Positions 20,346 through 28,516 of a stretch of 64,000 nucleotides of DNA are shown in pieces. The notes under the pieces were generated by a model. It saw only the letters and a program-made list of their open reading frames with translations. It was not told the origin of the DNA and made no database searches. The DNA lies in contig NZ_JALJZT010000001.1 of the NCBI RefSeq assembly GCF_024171405.1, forward strand, positions 1 to 64,000. The letters run 5' to 3'. The position numbers and the translations under genes were made by a program. Numbering within the stretch: position 1 is the stretch's first letter; each line of letters starts with the position of its first letter. Source of the DNA: Qipengyuania citrea (lineage in GTDB: Bacteria > Pseudomonadota > Alphaproteobacteria > Sphingomonadales > Sphingomonadaceae).

Positions 20346-21389
20346 ATGGCCCGCAAACCTGTCCAGAAGGACGCACAGACCTTCTCCCCGCCGCCCTCTC
20401 CGCAGCGCGAAGTGCGCCGCGCACAGGTCGATCTCGGCTTCGACAACCAGAGCCTGCTTGGCGCGCTGTTCGGCCAGTTCGACGCCAATCTGGTGCAGGT
20501 GGAAAACCGCCTCGGCGTGTTCATCTCCGCCCGCGGCAACCAGCTGCATATCGAAGGCCCCGAAGACAGCGTCGCCCGCGCGCGCGACGTGCTCAAGGCG
20601 ATGTACGACAAGCTGGCCGTGGGGCAGGATCTCGACGCGGGGGCGATCGAGGCGCTGATCACCATGTCGGACGAACCGACGCTCGACGGGATCGTCGGCA
20701 CCGAACCGGGAAACGACAAGGGCGGCCCGCCGATCATGATCCGCACGCGGCGCAAGACCATCGTCCCGCGCAGCGCGATGCAGACGACCTATATGCGCAG
20801 CCTGGTGCGCGACGATATCATCTTCGCGCTGGGTCCGGCAGGGACGGGCAAGACCTATCTCGCGGTGGCGCAGGCGGTCGCGCAGCTGATCACCGGCAGC
20901 GTGCAGCGGCTGATCCTCTCGCGTCCGGCGGTGGAGGCGGGCGAAAAGCTCGGATTCCTGCCCGGCGATTTGAAAGAGAAGGTCGATCCCTACCTGCGCC
21001 CGCTGTACGACGCGCTCTACGATTGCATGCCGCCCGAACAGGTCGAGCGGCGGCTGGCCTCGGGCGAGATCGAGATCGCGCCGATCGCCTTCATGCGCGG
21101 ACGCACGCTGGCCGATGCCTTCGTCATCCTCGACGAAGCGCAGAACACCACGCGCGAACAGATGAAGATGTTCCTCACCCGCTTCGGCCAGAACAGCCGG
21201 ATGGTGATCTGCGGCGATCCGCGGCAGGTCGACATTCCCGGCGGCGACGGGATGAGCGGACTGGCCGATGCGGTCGGCAAGCTCGAAGGCGTGGACGGCT
21301 TCGGCACGATCCGCTTCACCGCCGCCGATGTGGTGCGCCACCCGATCGTCGGTCGCATCGTCGAGGCCTACGAGGGGCCGAGCGCCTAA
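20346..21389 (+). CDS. phoH: PhoH family ATPase
   Basis: A 347-residue P-loop protein. A KH-like N-terminal part (about 20-95) precedes the PhoH domain with Walker [12 protein letters not shown] (about 164-174) and Walker B-like [10 protein letters not shown]. The motif [21 protein letters not shown] is typical. PhoH proteins act as RNA-linked ATPases/helicases and are almost always beside ybeY. The start has AAAGGAG 5 bases upstream. Here the partner ybeY is displaced by a 376-base insert carrying a GIY-YIG gene. Confidence 0.93.
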   Translation: MARKPVQKDAQTFSPPPSPQREVRRAQVDLGFDNQSLLGALFGQFDANLVQVENRLGVFISARGNQLHIEGPEDSVARARDVLKAMYDKLAVGQDLDAGAIEALITMSDEPTLDGIVGTEPGNDKGGPPIMIRTRRKTIVPRSAMQTTYMRSLVRDDIIFALGPAGTGKTYLAVAQAVAQLITGSVQRLILSRPAVEAGEKLGFLPGDLKEKVDPYLRPLYDALYDCMPPEQVERRLASGEIEIAPIAFMRGRTLADAFVILDEAQNTTREQMKMFLTRFGQNSRMVICGDPRQVDIPGGDGMSGLADAVGKLEGVDGFGTIRFTAADVVRHPIVGRIVEAYEGPSA

Positions 21390-21406
21390 TGACAAAAACC
21401 ATTATG

Positions 21407-21440
21407 TCGTCACCCCCGCGCAGGCGGGGGTCCCGCTACC
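21407..21440 (+). repeat. left 34-bp inverted repeat flanking the GIY-YIG gene
   Basis: A REP-like palindrome (core CCCCCGCGCAGGCGGGGG). Its reverse complement matches 21749-21782 at 30 of 34 positions by eye. It begins 17 bases after the phoH stop and ends eight bases before the GTG start of the GIY-YIG gene. Confidence 0.85.
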
Positions 21441-21447
21441 TTCGGGC

Positions 21448-21747
21448 GTGACTTTCGAGAAAGGCGGCTACGTTTACATCATGGCAGACCGCTACCGCGG
21501 TACCATCTATGTGGGCGTGACTGCCGATATCGCCGCGAGGGCAGTGCAGCACCGCGAAGGGAAGGGCGGGTCGTTCATCCACCGGTATGGGCTCGCACGG
21601 CTCGTCTATCTCGAAGGCTACGATTACATTACCGATGCTATCGCGCGCGAGAAGGCGGTGAAGAAATGGAACCGCGCGTGGAAGATCAGGGCGATCGAGG
21701 AGCGGAATCCCGAGTGGCACGATCTGTTCGACACGCTGAACATGTAG
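21448..21747 (+). CDS. GIY-YIG nuclease-domain protein
   Basis: A 99-residue single-domain protein of the GIY-YIG fold (UPF0213/YhbQ-like group). The GIY/YIG pair appears as GYVYIMAD and GTIYVGVT, followed by the conserved basic position in ARAVQHR and the segment [18 protein letters not shown], which includes the metal-ligand glutamate region. Such proteins are predicted endonucleases. GTG at 21448 is the likely start; an upstream ATG would place the repeat inside the protein. The gene is enclosed between two 34-bp inverted repeats and separates phoH from ybeY, which are normally adjacent. Confidence 0.85.
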   Translation: MTFEKGGYVYIMADRYRGTIYVGVTADIAARAVQHREGKGGSFIHRYGLARLVYLEGYDYITDAIAREKAVKKWNRAWKIRAIEERNPEWHDLFDTLNM

Positions 21748-21748
21748 C

Positions 21749-21782
21749 AGGAGCGGGATCCCCGCCTGCGCGGGGATGACGA
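21749..21782 (-). repeat. right 34-bp inverted repeat flanking the GIY-YIG gene
   Basis: The mirror copy of 21407-21440 (core CCCCGCCTGCGCGGGG). It starts one base after the GIY-YIG stop codon and ends 12 bases before the ybeY start, so together the repeats delimit a compact gene cassette. Confidence 0.85.
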
Positions 21783-21794
21783 AGGATTAGAACG

Positions 21795-22283
21795 GTGGAT
21801 TTCGACATCGACATCGACGGGTGGCCCGCGGAGGTCGAGTGGGATGCGCTGACCGTGCGCGCGCATGCGGCGCTGTGCGGTGTCGAGCCGGCGCTGGGCA
21901 ATCCGCGGCTGACCGCTTCGGTGCTGTTCACCTCCGATGCGGATGTCCACGCCTTGAACAAGGAATGGCGCGGCAAGGACAAGCCGACCAATGTGCTGTC
22001 GTTCCCCATGCTCCAGCGCGGCGATTTGCTCGACCTCGCCCCCGAGGGGCCGCCCGAAATGCTCGGCGATCTGGCGCTGGCCGCGGGCACCTGCGCGCGC
22101 GAGGCGGCGGACAAGGGAGTGCCGCTCGAGGCGCATGCGGCGCACCTGCTCATCCACGGTTTGTTACACCTTGCGGGCCATGATCATGTCGATTCGGACA
22201 CGCAGGCCGAGGCGATGGAAGCGCTCGAGATCGCAGCGCTTGCAAAATTGGGTATCGCCGACCCATATGGGGACCGCAACTGA
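21795..22283 (+). CDS. ybeY: endoribonuclease / rRNA maturation factor YbeY
   Basis: A 162-residue metal-dependent RNase that takes part in 16S rRNA 3' end maturation and 70S quality control. The zinc site H-x3-H-x5-H is in HLLIHGLLHLAGHDH near the C-terminus. The conserved segment KPTNVLSFP is also present. The start is GTG at 21795. Partner genes phoH and corC flank it. Confidence 0.95.
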   Translation: MDFDIDIDGWPAEVEWDALTVRAHAALCGVEPALGNPRLTASVLFTSDADVHALNKEWRGKDKPTNVLSFPMLQRGDLLDLAPEGPPEMLGDLALAAGTCAREAADKGVPLEAHAAHLLIHGLLHLAGHDHVDSDTQAEAMEALEIAALAKLGIADPYGDRN

Positions 22284-22304
22284 CTGGAGTGCATAATTAG
22301 GGCC

Positions 22305-23222
22305 ATGCCCGATTCGTCATCACCCGCGGGAGACGCGGAGAGTAGCAGCGGGCTCATGCTCGCCATCCGGAAATTCTTCGACCCCGACTACGGCGAACGC
22401 TCGCTGCGTGCGCAGCTGGAAGACGCGATCGACGAGCACGAGGACGAAAACGGCGACGACACGCCCGAGCATAGCGGCACAGGCGACCTGTCGCTGGTCG
22501 AGCGCCAGATGCTACGCAACCTGCTGCATTTTTCCGAGCACGATGCCGACGATGTCGCGGTGCCGCGCGGCCAGATCATCGCGATCGAAGCCACCGCCAG
22601 CTGGGACCAGCTGGTCGAGACCTTCGCCGAACATGGCCATTCGCGCATGCCCGTCTACCGCGACCAGCTCGACGATGTGATCGGCATGATCCACATCAAG
22701 GACGTCTTCACCATCCTCGCCCGGCGCGAGGCCCCGCCGAGCGACTGGACCGTGCTGATGCGTCAGCCGCTCTATGTCCCGCAAACGCGCAACGCGCTCG
22801 ACGTGCTCGCCGACATGCGCGCGCAGCGCATGCATCTGGCGGTGGTGGTCGACGAGTTTTCGGGCACCGACGGGCTCATCACGATCGAGGACCTGGTCGA
22901 GGAAATCGTCGGCGAGATCGAGGACGAACATGACGAGGCGCCCGAGGAATGGATCGTCGATATCGGCGAGGGCATGTGGGACTGCGACGCCCGCGCCGAA
23001 CTCGACGATGTCGCCGAGAAGGTCTCGCCCGCGCTGGCCGAGGTCGAGGAATCGGTCGATACGCTGGGCGGGCTGGCCTTCGTGCTGGCCGAACAGGTGC
23101 CCGAGGTCGGGCGTGTGCTCGAACATCGCAGCGGCTGGCGGATCGAGGTCACCGATGGCGACGAAACCCATGTGAAGCGCCTGCGCCTGCACGCACCCGA
23201 GGATTCTGCAACAGTCACGTGA
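22305..23222 (+). CDS. CorC/HlyC family CBS-domain protein
   Basis: A 305-residue cytosolic protein with an acidic N-terminus, a CBS pair (about 85-210, with SRMPVYRDQLDDVIGMIHIKDV and MHLAVVVDEFSGTDGLITIEDLVEEIVGEI) and a C-terminal CorC_HlyC domain (about 222-300). Relatives are linked to Mg2+ and Co2+ efflux or called hemolysin C homologues; no cytolytic role should be assumed. It has no DUF21 membrane domain. In many alphaproteobacteria lnt follows, but here a LysR gene does. Confidence 0.9.
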   Translation: MPDSSSPAGDAESSSGLMLAIRKFFDPDYGERSLRAQLEDAIDEHEDENGDDTPEHSGTGDLSLVERQMLRNLLHFSEHDADDVAVPRGQIIAIEATASWDQLVETFAEHGHSRMPVYRDQLDDVIGMIHIKDVFTILARREAPPSDWTVLMRQPLYVPQTRNALDVLADMRAQRMHLAVVVDEFSGTDGLITIEDLVEEIVGEIEDEHDEAPEEWIVDIGEGMWDCDARAELDDVAEKVSPALAEVEESVDTLGGLAFVLAEQVPEVGRVLEHRSGWRIEVTDGDETHVKRLRLHAPEDSATVT

Positions 23223-23289
23223 CGACAGTTGCAGATTATCGCACATTCGCCCTCGACAGCGACGAATTGCGACCATAGCGTGCAACCAC

Positions 23290-24174
23290 ATGGCTACCCG
23301 GCGACTGCCCCCCTTGCGCGCCCTCGAGGCGTTTGTTCGCACCGTCCGGCTCGGCTCCGCGCGCGGTGCGGCAGACGAGCTGGGGCTCAGCCCTTCGGCG
23401 CTGTCGCGGCGGATCGGCAATCTGGAAGAATTCGTCGGCAAGAAGCTGTTCACCCGCGCGCGCCAGTCGATGCAGCTGACCGATGACGGACACGCCTTTT
23501 TCGAAGCGGTGAACCCGCAGCTTGAAGCGCTCGCACGCGCGGTCGAAAGCCAGTCGGAGAACCTTTCGCTGCTGCGCCTGCGGCTGGGCGTGCTGCCGCT
23601 GTTCGGCACGCAGCGGCTGTTCCCCAAGCTTGGCGAACTGCGCGAACGCCATCCGCTGCTGCATATCGATATCGATACCGGCGCGCATCTGGAGGACCGG
23701 GTGGGCGACGTGCTCGACGCCGCGATCATCCTCTCGCGCGGGCCATCGCGCGGGCTGCATGCCGTCCGGCTCGATTACAACAAGGTCCACGCGATCTGCA
23801 ATCGCGACCTCGCCGACAAGCTCGGGTCCACGCCCGACCGGGACTTGCTCGCCCGGCAGACTTTCCTGATCCACAACGAACTGCCCGAAAGCTTCACCGC
23901 CTGGCGCGCGGAAATCGGCTTCGCCGATCTCGAACCGGCGGCGATCGACCATTTCGATTCGGGCCAGATCATGCTCGAGGCAGCCGCGCAGGGGCTGGGC
24001 ATCGCGATCATGCATGACGACCATATGCGCCGCGCGGCCGACAGCCGGCTGGCGACGCTGTTCGAAGTCGCGGTCGAAAGCCCCTATAGCTACTGGTTCG
24101 TGTGCAAGCCCACCGCGTTGGAAGAACGCCCGGTGCGGCTGTTCCACGACTGGCTGGTCAAGGCCGGGCTCTAG
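23290..24174 (+). CDS. LysR-type transcriptional regulator
   Basis: A 294-residue regulator of the GcvA-like branch. The winged helix-turn-helix is at about residues 5-64 (LPPLRALEAFVRTVRLGSARGAADELGLSPSALSRRIGNLE in outline) and the effector-binding domain at about 92-290. It lies alone between corC and the convergent plsC with no obvious target gene divergent to it, so the regulon and effector cannot be inferred. The stop is four bases from the plsC stop on the other strand. Confidence 0.9.
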   Translation: MATRRLPPLRALEAFVRTVRLGSARGAADELGLSPSALSRRIGNLEEFVGKKLFTRARQSMQLTDDGHAFFEAVNPQLEALARAVESQSENLSLLRLRLGVLPLFGTQRLFPKLGELRERHPLLHIDIDTGAHLEDRVGDVLDAAIILSRGPSRGLHAVRLDYNKVHAICNRDLADKLGSTPDRDLLARQTFLIHNELPESFTAWRAEIGFADLEPAAIDHFDSGQIMLEAAAQGLGIAIMHDDHMRRAADSRLATLFEVAVESPYSYWFVCKPTALEERPVRLFHDWLVKAGL

Positions 24175-24177
24175 CCT

Positions 24178-25101
24178 CTAGCTTTCGCCGGTCTTTGCAT
24201 CGGGCGCGAAATAGCGGATCGCTTCGACCGTATGGCGGAAATCGCGCAGCGGTTCGTCGAGCGTCGCGCCCAGTTCTTCCTCGATCTCCTCGCGCGCCTT
24301 TGCGGCGATCGCCTTGCGCCCGTGATATTCCTCGGGGCTGAAGGGCTCGAGATAGGTGATCCGCAGGCGGAACGAGCCCTTGCGCGCCATCACGCGCATC
24401 GCGTTGTTGAGGCCGTCTTCCTCGCCGATCCAGCCGATGAATTCGGACACCTCGCCATAGTCGAGCACCACCGGCTGGACGAGCACGCCCGGCGGCGGGG
24501 GTTCGAGCACCGACAGCATCGAGCTCTTGAACGGCAGCAGCGATTTGCCATCGGTGGTCGTGCCTTCGGGGAAGACGGTGACCGACCAATTGTCCGCCAG
24601 CGCCTCTTTCAGCGCATTGATCTGCTGGGCCACGTCCATGCGGTTCTCGCGCTTGACGAAGACGGTGCGGTTGAGGCGGCACAGCCAGCCGATGACGGGC
24701 ACTTGGGACAGTTCGTATTTGGCGACGAAGGCGGTCCCCGTCGCGCCTGCCAGTGCAAGGATATCGACCCATGAGACATGGTTGGCGATAAAGAACACGT
24801 CGCGCCGCAGCGGCGTCCCGCGGATATGCACCCGCGCCCCGACGACCCAGGCGGTATAGCGCAGGAACAGCATCGGGAAGGGCGAGCCATAGGCGAACAC
24901 CCGGTAGAGGTAATGCAGCGGCACGCTGACCAGCAGCCCAAGCAGGATACCCAGCGTGCGCAAGGCGAAGCGCAGCCATTCGCGCACGGTCAGCGGGGTT
25001 TTCTCGCCGCGCATCGCGGCCAGCCGGCGGGCGGACAGGCGGGCCAGCCGCCGTTCGGCCTGCGCGAGGCCCTTAGCCTTCGCGGTCGAGGCGGACGCCA
25101 T
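24178..25101 (-). CDS. plsC: 1-acyl-sn-glycerol-3-phosphate acyltransferase (PlsC family)
   Basis: A 307-residue membrane acyltransferase that makes phosphatidic acid from lysophosphatidate. Block I is NHVSWVDIL (NHx4D) and block III is FPEGTTTDG. A membrane helix precedes block I (RTLGILLGLLVSVPLHYLYR, about 47-66). The C-terminal 60 residues are charged. The ATG at 25101 lies inside the fur reading frame, a 29-base overlap, indicating translational coupling; later starts such as MRGEKT are possible. Confidence 0.88.
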   Translation of the reverse strand: MASASTAKAKGLAQAERRLARLSARRLAAMRGEKTPLTVREWLRFALRTLGILLGLLVSVPLHYLYRVFAYGSPFPMLFLRYTAWVVGARVHIRGTPLRRDVFFIANHVSWVDILALAGATGTAFVAKYELSQVPVIGWLCRLNRTVFVKRENRMDVAQQINALKEALADNWSVTVFPEGTTTDGKSLLPFKSSMLSVLEPPPPGVLVQPVVLDYGEVSEFIGWIGEEDGLNNAMRVMARKGSFRLRITYLEPFSPEEYHGRKAIAAKAREEIEEELGATLDEPLRDFRHTVEAIRYFAPDAKTGES

Positions 25102-25510
25102 AAAGTTCCAGCCGGTGGTCGACGAGGCGGTAGCCCAGCTTGGCGGCGATCTGCTTCTGCAGCGCCTCGATCTCCGGATCGACGAATTCGACGACCTTGC
25201 CGGTCTCGACATCGATCAGGTGGTCATGATGCGCCTCGGGCACCGCCTCGTAACGCGCGCGCCCGTCGCCGAAATCGTGCCGATCGAGAATACCGGCCTC
25301 TTCGAACAGCCGTACCGTGCGATAAACGGTCGCGATCGAAATGCCCGAATCGATCTTGTTGGCGCGTTCGTGCAGCAGTTCGACATCGGGATGGTCGTCG
25401 CTTTCCGACAACACGCGCGCGATGACCCGGCGCTGCTCAGTAATGCGCAGACCTTTGTCGGCGCACAATTGTTCAAGATCGATTTTCTGGTGCAATTTTG
25501 CTTCCTGCAT
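25073..25510 (-). CDS. fur: Fur family metal-responsive regulator
   Basis: A 145-residue Fur/Mur-type repressor. The DNA-binding half contains RITEQRRVIARVLSES and SIATVYRTVRLFEEAGIL, and the metal-binding half HHDHLIDVETGKVVEF. The structural CxxC zinc motifs are absent, as usual for the alphaproteobacterial branch, which may sense Mn or Fe. The ATG at 25510 follows a terminator T run with no Shine-Dalgarno sequence. A TTG at 25495 (LHQKIDLEQ) has AGGA at good spacing and may be the true start. It overlaps plsC at its 3' end. Confidence 0.92.
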   Translation of the reverse strand: MQEAKLHQKIDLEQLCADKGLRITEQRRVIARVLSESDDHPDVELLHERANKIDSGISIATVYRTVRLFEEAGILDRHDFGDGRARYEAVPEAHHDHLIDVETGKVVEFVDPEIEALQKQIAAKLGYRLVDHRLELYGVRLDREG

Positions 25511-25546
25511 GAAAAAACGCCCCGTACCCTTATCGGGCCGGGGCGT
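25511..25546 (-). terminator. intrinsic terminator between mucR and fur
   Basis: On the minus strand an 8-base stem (ACGCCCCG / CGGGGCGT) with a loop containing smaller pairing (CCCGATAAGGG) is followed by six T residues. It fits rho-independent termination of mucR. The T run ends one base before the annotated fur ATG. Confidence 0.8.
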
Positions 25547-25571
25547 CTTGCTCAAGGCGAACCGAAGGGCT

Positions 25572-26012
25572 TTACGCTTCCTTCTTCTTACGGCCGCGCT
25601 TCTGGCCGGGTTTACGGCCCAGTCCGATCTTGACCGCCAGTTCGCGCCGCTTCTCGGCATAGGCGGGGGCGACCATCGGGTAATCGGCAGGCAGGTTCCA
25701 GCGCGCGCGATATTCCTCGGGGGTCATGTCGTAGGCGGTCTTGAGATGCCGCTTGAGCATCTTCATCTTCTTCCCGTCTTCGAGACAGACGATGTAATCT
25801 TTCTTCACCGACGAACGAATGGGCACCGCGGGTTCGGGCTTTTCTTCTTCGGGCTCGGTTCCGCCAAGCCCCGAAAGTGCGTTGTAGATGTTCGAGATCA
25901 GCGTCGGCACTTCGTCGACCGCGACGCTGTTATTGCTCACATGGGCCGCCACAATATCCGAGGTTAGCGTAATCAGGGTCTCGCCCATGTCGGTCTTGAA
26001 ATCTTCCATCAT
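25572..26012 (-). CDS. MucR/Ros family zinc-finger transcriptional regulator
   Basis: A 146-residue member of the alphaproteobacterial Ros/MucR family, which bind AT-rich DNA and act as global, H-NS-like regulators of envelope, motility and cell-cycle genes. The finger region reads YIVCLEDGKKMKMLKRHLKT, with Cys, Asp and His ligands and the fourth ligand less obvious, followed by MTPEEYRARWNLPADYPMVAP, the family hallmark. The C-terminus is basic (KPGQKRGRKKKEA). Two adjacent ATGs (26012 and 26009) follow a GAAGGTAA ribosome binding site. A good sigma-70 promoter lies about 50 bases upstream. Confidence 0.94.
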   Translation of the reverse strand: MMEDFKTDMGETLITLTSDIVAAHVSNNSVAVDEVPTLISNIYNALSGLGGTEPEEEKPEPAVPIRSSVKKDYIVCLEDGKKMKMLKRHLKTAYDMTPEEYRARWNLPADYPMVAPAYAEKRRELAVKIGLGRKPGQKRGRKKKEA

Positions 26013-26063
26013 TTACCTTCAAAAATTTGGGATGTTACCCGCGTCGCGACCCGCGCTCGCCGC

Positions 26064-26091
26064 ATTGTATAAATTCGACAAGAAAATGCAA
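26064..26091 (-). promoter_or_regulatory. predicted sigma-70 promoter of mucR
   Basis: On the minus strand TTGCAT (26091-26086) and TACAAT (26069-26064) are separated by 16 bases, within a locally AT-rich stretch of otherwise GC-rich DNA. It would give a 5' leader of about 45 bases. Confidence 0.55.
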
Positions 26092-26124
26092 CGACTGTTG
26101 GGAAAGGTTATTCTTGTCGCGCTT

Positions 26125-26577
26125 TTACAACTTCCGCGCGAAGGTGATGGCGTCCAGCCGAGTGCCATCCGCCGTCCGGTAATAATCGACCCGGCGACCG
26201 ATCGGTTCGAACCCGCATTCGCGATAAAGTGTCTCGGCGGGATTATTTGCGCGCATTTCCAAGAATATACTCTCGGCTCCGCCGTCGAGTGCCAGGCGGG
26301 CGAAAGTCTCGATCAGTTTCCGGCCAAGTCCTCGTCCGCGCAATTCGGGGCGGACGCCGATCAGCAGCATCTCCTCTTCGCCCGGCGCGCGCTTGGCGAG
26401 AATGAAGCCCGCGGCGATATTCGTGCCGACTATTGGTTCGCCCTCGGCATCGAGCAGAATCGCGTAGGTGTGCGGCATGGCCAGCGAATTTTCGACCTGC
26501 TGGCGCGTCCATGCTTCGCGCCAGTGCGGGTCGAAGGCGGCCTCCATCACCGCCATCAGCTGGTCGAGCTCGCTCAT
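26125..26577 (-). CDS. rimI: ribosomal-protein-alanine N-acetyltransferase RimI-like (GNAT)
   Basis: A 150-residue GNAT acetyltransferase. The acetyl-CoA loop is in VRPELRGRGLGRKLIETF (R/Q-x-x-G-x-G/A) and the C-terminal segment IFLEMRANNPAETLYRECGFEPIGRRVDYY matches RimI, which acetylates the N-terminus of ribosomal protein S18. The start overlaps the tsaB stop by four bases, and the tsaB-rimI pairing supports the assignment. Confidence 0.9.
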   Translation of the reverse strand: MSELDQLMAVMEAAFDPHWREAWTRQQVENSLAMPHTYAILLDAEGEPIVGTNIAAGFILAKRAPGEEEMLLIGVRPELRGRGLGRKLIETFARLALDGGAESIFLEMRANNPAETLYRECGFEPIGRRVDYYRTADGTRLDAITFARKL

Positions 26578-27185
26578 CCCCCCGGCAGTTTCGCATCCGG
26601 GGCGCGCCCGTAAAGCGGGGCAAGATCGGCGCGCAGCAGGCTGTCGGGCAGGGCGGGCACATGGCGCGCATCGGGCAGGCGGACCGGATCGGGGGTGCGA
26701 CCGGCAAGGTCACCGAGCTCTTCGGCCTTCGATCCTGCGAGCCGGTCACCAAGCGTTCGCGCCGCGGCATTGGCGGGCGGGAAGGAAGCGACTGCGCCCA
26801 GCGGCAGGCCGTCGCCGCCGAAGTCCTGCACGAACCATTCGCCATGCCCGCCGGTCATGCAGACGGTCACCGTCTGCCCGCTATCCCCCCGCGCCATCGC
26901 GGCGACCAGCGCCAGTGTCGGATAGCCGCGGACTTCGGCGTGCCAGGCGATTCCCAGCGCCCGCGCCACCGCCAGCCCGATCCGCACGCCGGTAAAGCTG
27001 CCCGGCCCGAGCGAGACGCGGATCTCGTCCGCGCGGCCCTTGCCCGGCAATTCGGCAATCATCGGGACCAGCCGTTCGGCATGGCCGCGGCCCAGCACTT
27101 CGTGGCGAGAATCGACCAGCGCACCGTTGTCGAACAGCGCAGCCGAACAGGCCTCGGTGGCAGTTTCTATCGCAAGGACGCGCAT
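26574..27185 (-). CDS. tsaB: tRNA threonylcarbamoyladenosine protein TsaB
   Basis: A 203-residue ASKHA-fold protein that, with TsaD and TsaE, makes t6A37 in ANN-decoding tRNAs. The N-terminus MRVLAIETATEACSAAL and the motif SLGPGSFTGVRIGLAVARAL are diagnostic. The ATG at 27185 starts directly at the conserved strand. It is followed by rimI (four-base overlap). TsaD and TsaE are not encoded here. Confidence 0.93.
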   Translation of the reverse strand: MRVLAIETATEACSAALFDNGALVDSRHEVLGRGHAERLVPMIAELPGKGRADEIRVSLGPGSFTGVRIGLAVARALGIAWHAEVRGYPTLALVAAMARGDSGQTVTVCMTGGHGEWFVQDFGGDGLPLGAVASFPPANAAARTLGDRLAGSKAEELGDLAGRTPDPVRLPDARHVPALPDSLLRADLAPLYGRAPDAKLPGG

Positions 27186-27221
27186 GACCGCGCACTGCCC
27201 CAGCAAAAGCGCGGCTGCAAG

Positions 27222-27815
27222 TCAGTCGATACGGTTGAACTTGTCGAAGTCGGGACGCGGGCTGCGCGCGAAGATGCTTTCGCGGTCCCCATAGCCGATG
27301 GCGCAGATGAAATTGCTGCGATGGCGCGGCTGGTCGGCGAAGAACGCCTTGTCGACCGCGTCATTGTCGAAACCCGACATCGGGCCGCAGTCGAGCCCCA
27401 GCGCGCGCGCGGCGATGATCAGGTAAGCGCCCTGCAGCGAGGAATTGCGGAACGCGCCTTCCTTGCGGCCTTCCTCGTCACCGTCGAACCAGCTCTTGGC
27501 GTCGGTATGCGGGAACAGCCACGGCAGTTCCTCGTGGAAATCGATGTCGTAGCCGATGATCGCGACCACCGGGGCCGAGGTGATCTTGTCCTTGTTGCCG
27601 TCCATCGCCAGCGCGGCCAGCTTGTGCTTGGCGGCGGCGGACTTGGCCCAGACGATCCGCGCAGGCTGCATATTGGCCGATGTCGGCGCCATCTTGAGCA
27701 ATTCGTAGATCGCGTGGATCTGCTCGTCGCTGACCGGCTTGTCGAGCCAGCCGTTATAGCTGCGCGCTTCGCGGAAGATCAGGTCGAGCGCTTCGGACGA
27801 AAGGGTATCGGCCAC
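27222..27815 (-). CDS. nitroreductase family protein, malonic semialdehyde reductase (RutE)-like
   Basis: A 197-residue FMN-dependent nitroreductase-fold protein. Typical features are the N-terminal helix ALDLIFREARSYNGW, the FMN-binding KMAPTSANMQPARIVWAK, and ARALGLDCGPMSGFDNDAVD. The layout is closest to the RutE/HadB group (3-hydroxypropionate dehydrogenase-like). No other rut genes are present, so the physiological substrate is open. It lies between the nifU-like gene and tsaB on the same strand. Confidence 0.85.
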   Translation of the reverse strand: MADTLSSEALDLIFREARSYNGWLDKPVSDEQIHAIYELLKMAPTSANMQPARIVWAKSAAAKHKLAALAMDGNKDKITSAPVVAIIGYDIDFHEELPWLFPHTDAKSWFDGDEEGRKEGAFRNSSLQGAYLIIAARALGLDCGPMSGFDNDAVDKAFFADQPRHRSNFICAIGYGDRESIFARSPRPDFDKFNRID

Positions 27816-27842
27816 GGGAAGAATTCCTTCGGGTGTCGGGGA

Positions 27843-28424
27843 TCAGGCGGCGCGGACTTCGACGACCTCGGGCACGTAATGCTTGAGCAATCCCTCGATG
27901 CCATGCTTGAGCGTGGCGGTGGAGGACGGGCAGCCCGAACAGGCGCCCTGCATCTGCAGGTGGACCACGCCGTCGCGGTAGCCGCGATACTGGATATCGC
28001 CGCCGTCGCCCGCCACGGCCGGGCGCACGCGGGTTTCGAGTAATTCGTTGATCTGCGCGATGATGTCGCCATCTTCCTCGCGCTCTTCGACCAGCATGCC
28101 TTCGTCTTCGGGCGGAACCGCGATGCCCCCGGCGCTGCCCGGTGTGAACAGCGGTGCCTGCGCAACGAAATGGTCGAGCAGGATCGCCAGCACCTGCGGC
28201 TTGAGATCGCTCCAGCTCCCCCCGGGCGCGACCGTGACGGTGACGAAATCGCCGCCGAAGAACACGTTCACGACTTCGCCCGTGTCGAAAATCGCCTGCG
28301 CCAGCGGACTGGCCTCGGCAGCTTCGGGGGAGGCGAATTCGCGCGTGCCCTGCGCCATGACCTGCTGGCCGGGGAGGAATTTGAGGCTCGCCGGATTGGG
28401 CGTCGTTTCGGTCTCTATGAACAT
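27843..28424 (-). CDS. NifU-like iron-sulfur scaffold protein
   Basis: A 193-residue protein with an N-terminal Nfu_N domain (MFIETETTPNPASLKFLPG) and a C-terminal NifU-like domain carrying the cluster motif CSGC (GACSGCPSSTATL). It carries and delivers 4Fe-4S clusters to target proteins. This domain arrangement is common in alphaproteobacteria and mitochondria (Nfu1). It starts back to back with the M16 peptidase gene. Confidence 0.92.
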   Translation of the reverse strand: MFIETETTPNPASLKFLPGQQVMAQGTREFASPEAAEASPLAQAIFDTGEVVNVFFGGDFVTVTVAPGGSWSDLKPQVLAILLDHFVAQAPLFTPGSAGGIAVPPEDEGMLVEEREEDGDIIAQINELLETRVRPAVAGDGGDIQYRGYRDGVVHLQMQGACSGCPSSTATLKHGIEGLLKHYVPEVVEVRAA

Positions 28425-28516
28425 GAGCTAGGATGTAGGAAGCATGGGAACCGGGGGCAAGGAAGGAACGCTTGTCCGGCAAACATTCACCTAGCCTTCA
28501 CAGGTCGCCCTCCTAT

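Noticed and set aside
21407-21782. Calling the GIY-YIG unit an insertion sequence or homing endonuclease
   Set aside because: There is no transposase, no intron or intein context and no visible target duplication; only the repeat-bounded gene can be stated.
22305-23222. Hemolysin
   Set aside because: The name is historical. The protein has CBS and CorC_HlyC domains and no toxin features or export signal.
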